Positions 6,366-6,598 of a stretch of 6,598 nucleotides of DNA are shown here, in pieces (positions within the stretch are counted from its first letter, which is position 1; each line of letters starts with the position of its first letter). This DNA comes from Verrucomicrobiota bacterium. GTDB taxonomy: Bacteria > Verrucomicrobiota > Verrucomicrobiia > Limisphaerales > UBA1412. Under the pieces are notes generated by a model that saw only the letters and a program-made list of their open reading frames with translations, searched no databases and had not been told where the DNA came from. The translations under genes were made by a program, and so were the position numbers. The DNA lies in the NCBI GenBank assembly GCA_017557085.1, contig JAFZAR010000366.1:1-6598 (forward strand), given 5' to 3'.

Positions 6366-6598
6366 TCAATCGTTAGAAAATCTCCAACGTTCCCAATCAG
6401 ACAAAAACACTTGATCAGGAAGAAGATCTCTAAGGGCGTTCCGAAGCGGAAAACTTCCGGGCAACATACCTTTGCCATAAAATTGAAGCAGAAAATCGCC
6501 CCAACTATGGCTGGCTTTAGTAAAATCTGTCAAAAAACGCTGATCCAATGTCAGCTGCGTTAAGTATAACCCCCGGATGGGGCAGATGTCATCATTTA
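6366..6598 (-). CDS. 3' end of an unidentified gene
   Basis: The frame is open from the right edge to TGA at 6366-6368, giving 76 complete codons with the 5' part outside the window. The visible end has LYLTQLTLDQRFL, SHSWGDFLLQFYGKG and a close WERWRFSND. It has ordinary soluble-protein composition with many aromatics and no membrane segment or low-complexity run. I do not recognise the family. A TTG at 6546-6548 could start a 60-residue version, but the frame continues upstream without a stop to the edge, so a larger gene is more likely. It is on the same strand as the export genes and ends about 28 bases before the -35 box of the barrel gene promoter, so it is probably a separate upstream unit or the end of the preceding operon. 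Confidence 0.5.
   Translation of the reverse strand, partial: NDDICPIRGLYLTQLTLDQRFLTDFTKASHSWGDFLLQFYGKGMLPGSFPLRNALRDLLPDQVFLSDWERWRFSND

Noticed and set aside
6284..6478. Minus-strand frame of 64 codons overlapping the barrel gene promoter.
   Set aside because: It overlaps the likelier frame ending at 6366 and the promoter, and its composition shows no domain.
6504..6533. Minus-strand TTGACA at 6528-6533 with CATAGT 18 bases downstream, a possible promoter.
   Set aside because: It lies inside the open frame at 6366-6598, the -10 box is weak, and a better promoter sits in the spacer next to the barrel gene.
1..6598. CRISPR arrays, tRNA or rRNA genes, insertion sequences, attachment sites.
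   Set aside because: No regularly spaced repeats, RNA gene signatures, transposase frames or terminal inverted repeats were seen; nearly all bases are covered by genes with clear functions.

Overview
The window carries one dense block of genes, all on the minus strand, from a Gram-negative bacterium. The signs are an outer-membrane beta-barrel with a Sec signal peptide, a polysaccharide-export lipoprotein, and a Wzc-type chain-length regulator fused to a tyrosine kinase. Several starts lack a clear Shine-Dalgarno sequence. The barrel type, the fused kinase and the FHA protein with a GIWDRH motif remind me of the PVC group (Verrucomicrobiota and relatives). That is an impression from protein style, not a demonstrated assignment.

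In transcription order (high to low coordinates): the 3' end of an unidentified gene (6366-6598); a 129-base spacer with a good sigma-70-type promoter, an A/T-rich upstream element and three tandem 14-15-base repeats; an outer-membrane beta-barrel gene (4938-6236); an 82-base spacer with an intrinsic terminator-like hairpin whose T-tract almost touches the next start codon; the wzc-like tyrosine kinase gene (2525-4855); a short Wza-like export lipoprotein gene (1869-2492); a small membrane-anchored FHA protein gene (1449-1838); a TatD-family metallohydrolase gene (650-1444); and tcdA, for tRNA threonylcarbamoyladenosine dehydratase, which runs off the left edge (1-653). Gaps between the last five genes are 32, 30, 4 and -4 bases, so wzc to tcdA look like one operon.

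The first part reads as the secretion module of an exopolysaccharide or capsule system. The inner-membrane Wzc-like protein would control polymerisation and export through ATP-dependent tyrosine phosphorylation of its own tail. The lipoprotein would form the periplasmic/outer-membrane export ring. Because that lipoprotein ends right after its SLBB-like region, with no room for the C-terminal helix that crosses the outer membrane in Wza, the barrel protein is a good candidate for the actual pore. No glycosyltransferase, flippase or polymerase lies in the window. The downstream TatD and TcdA genes are nucleic-acid housekeeping functions that appear to share the transcript.

The points most worth a second look are the split OPX/beta-barrel exporter, the FHA domain lacking two usual phosphothreonine-contacting residues, the interlocking hairpins before wzc, and the tandem repeats in the barrel gene's leader.
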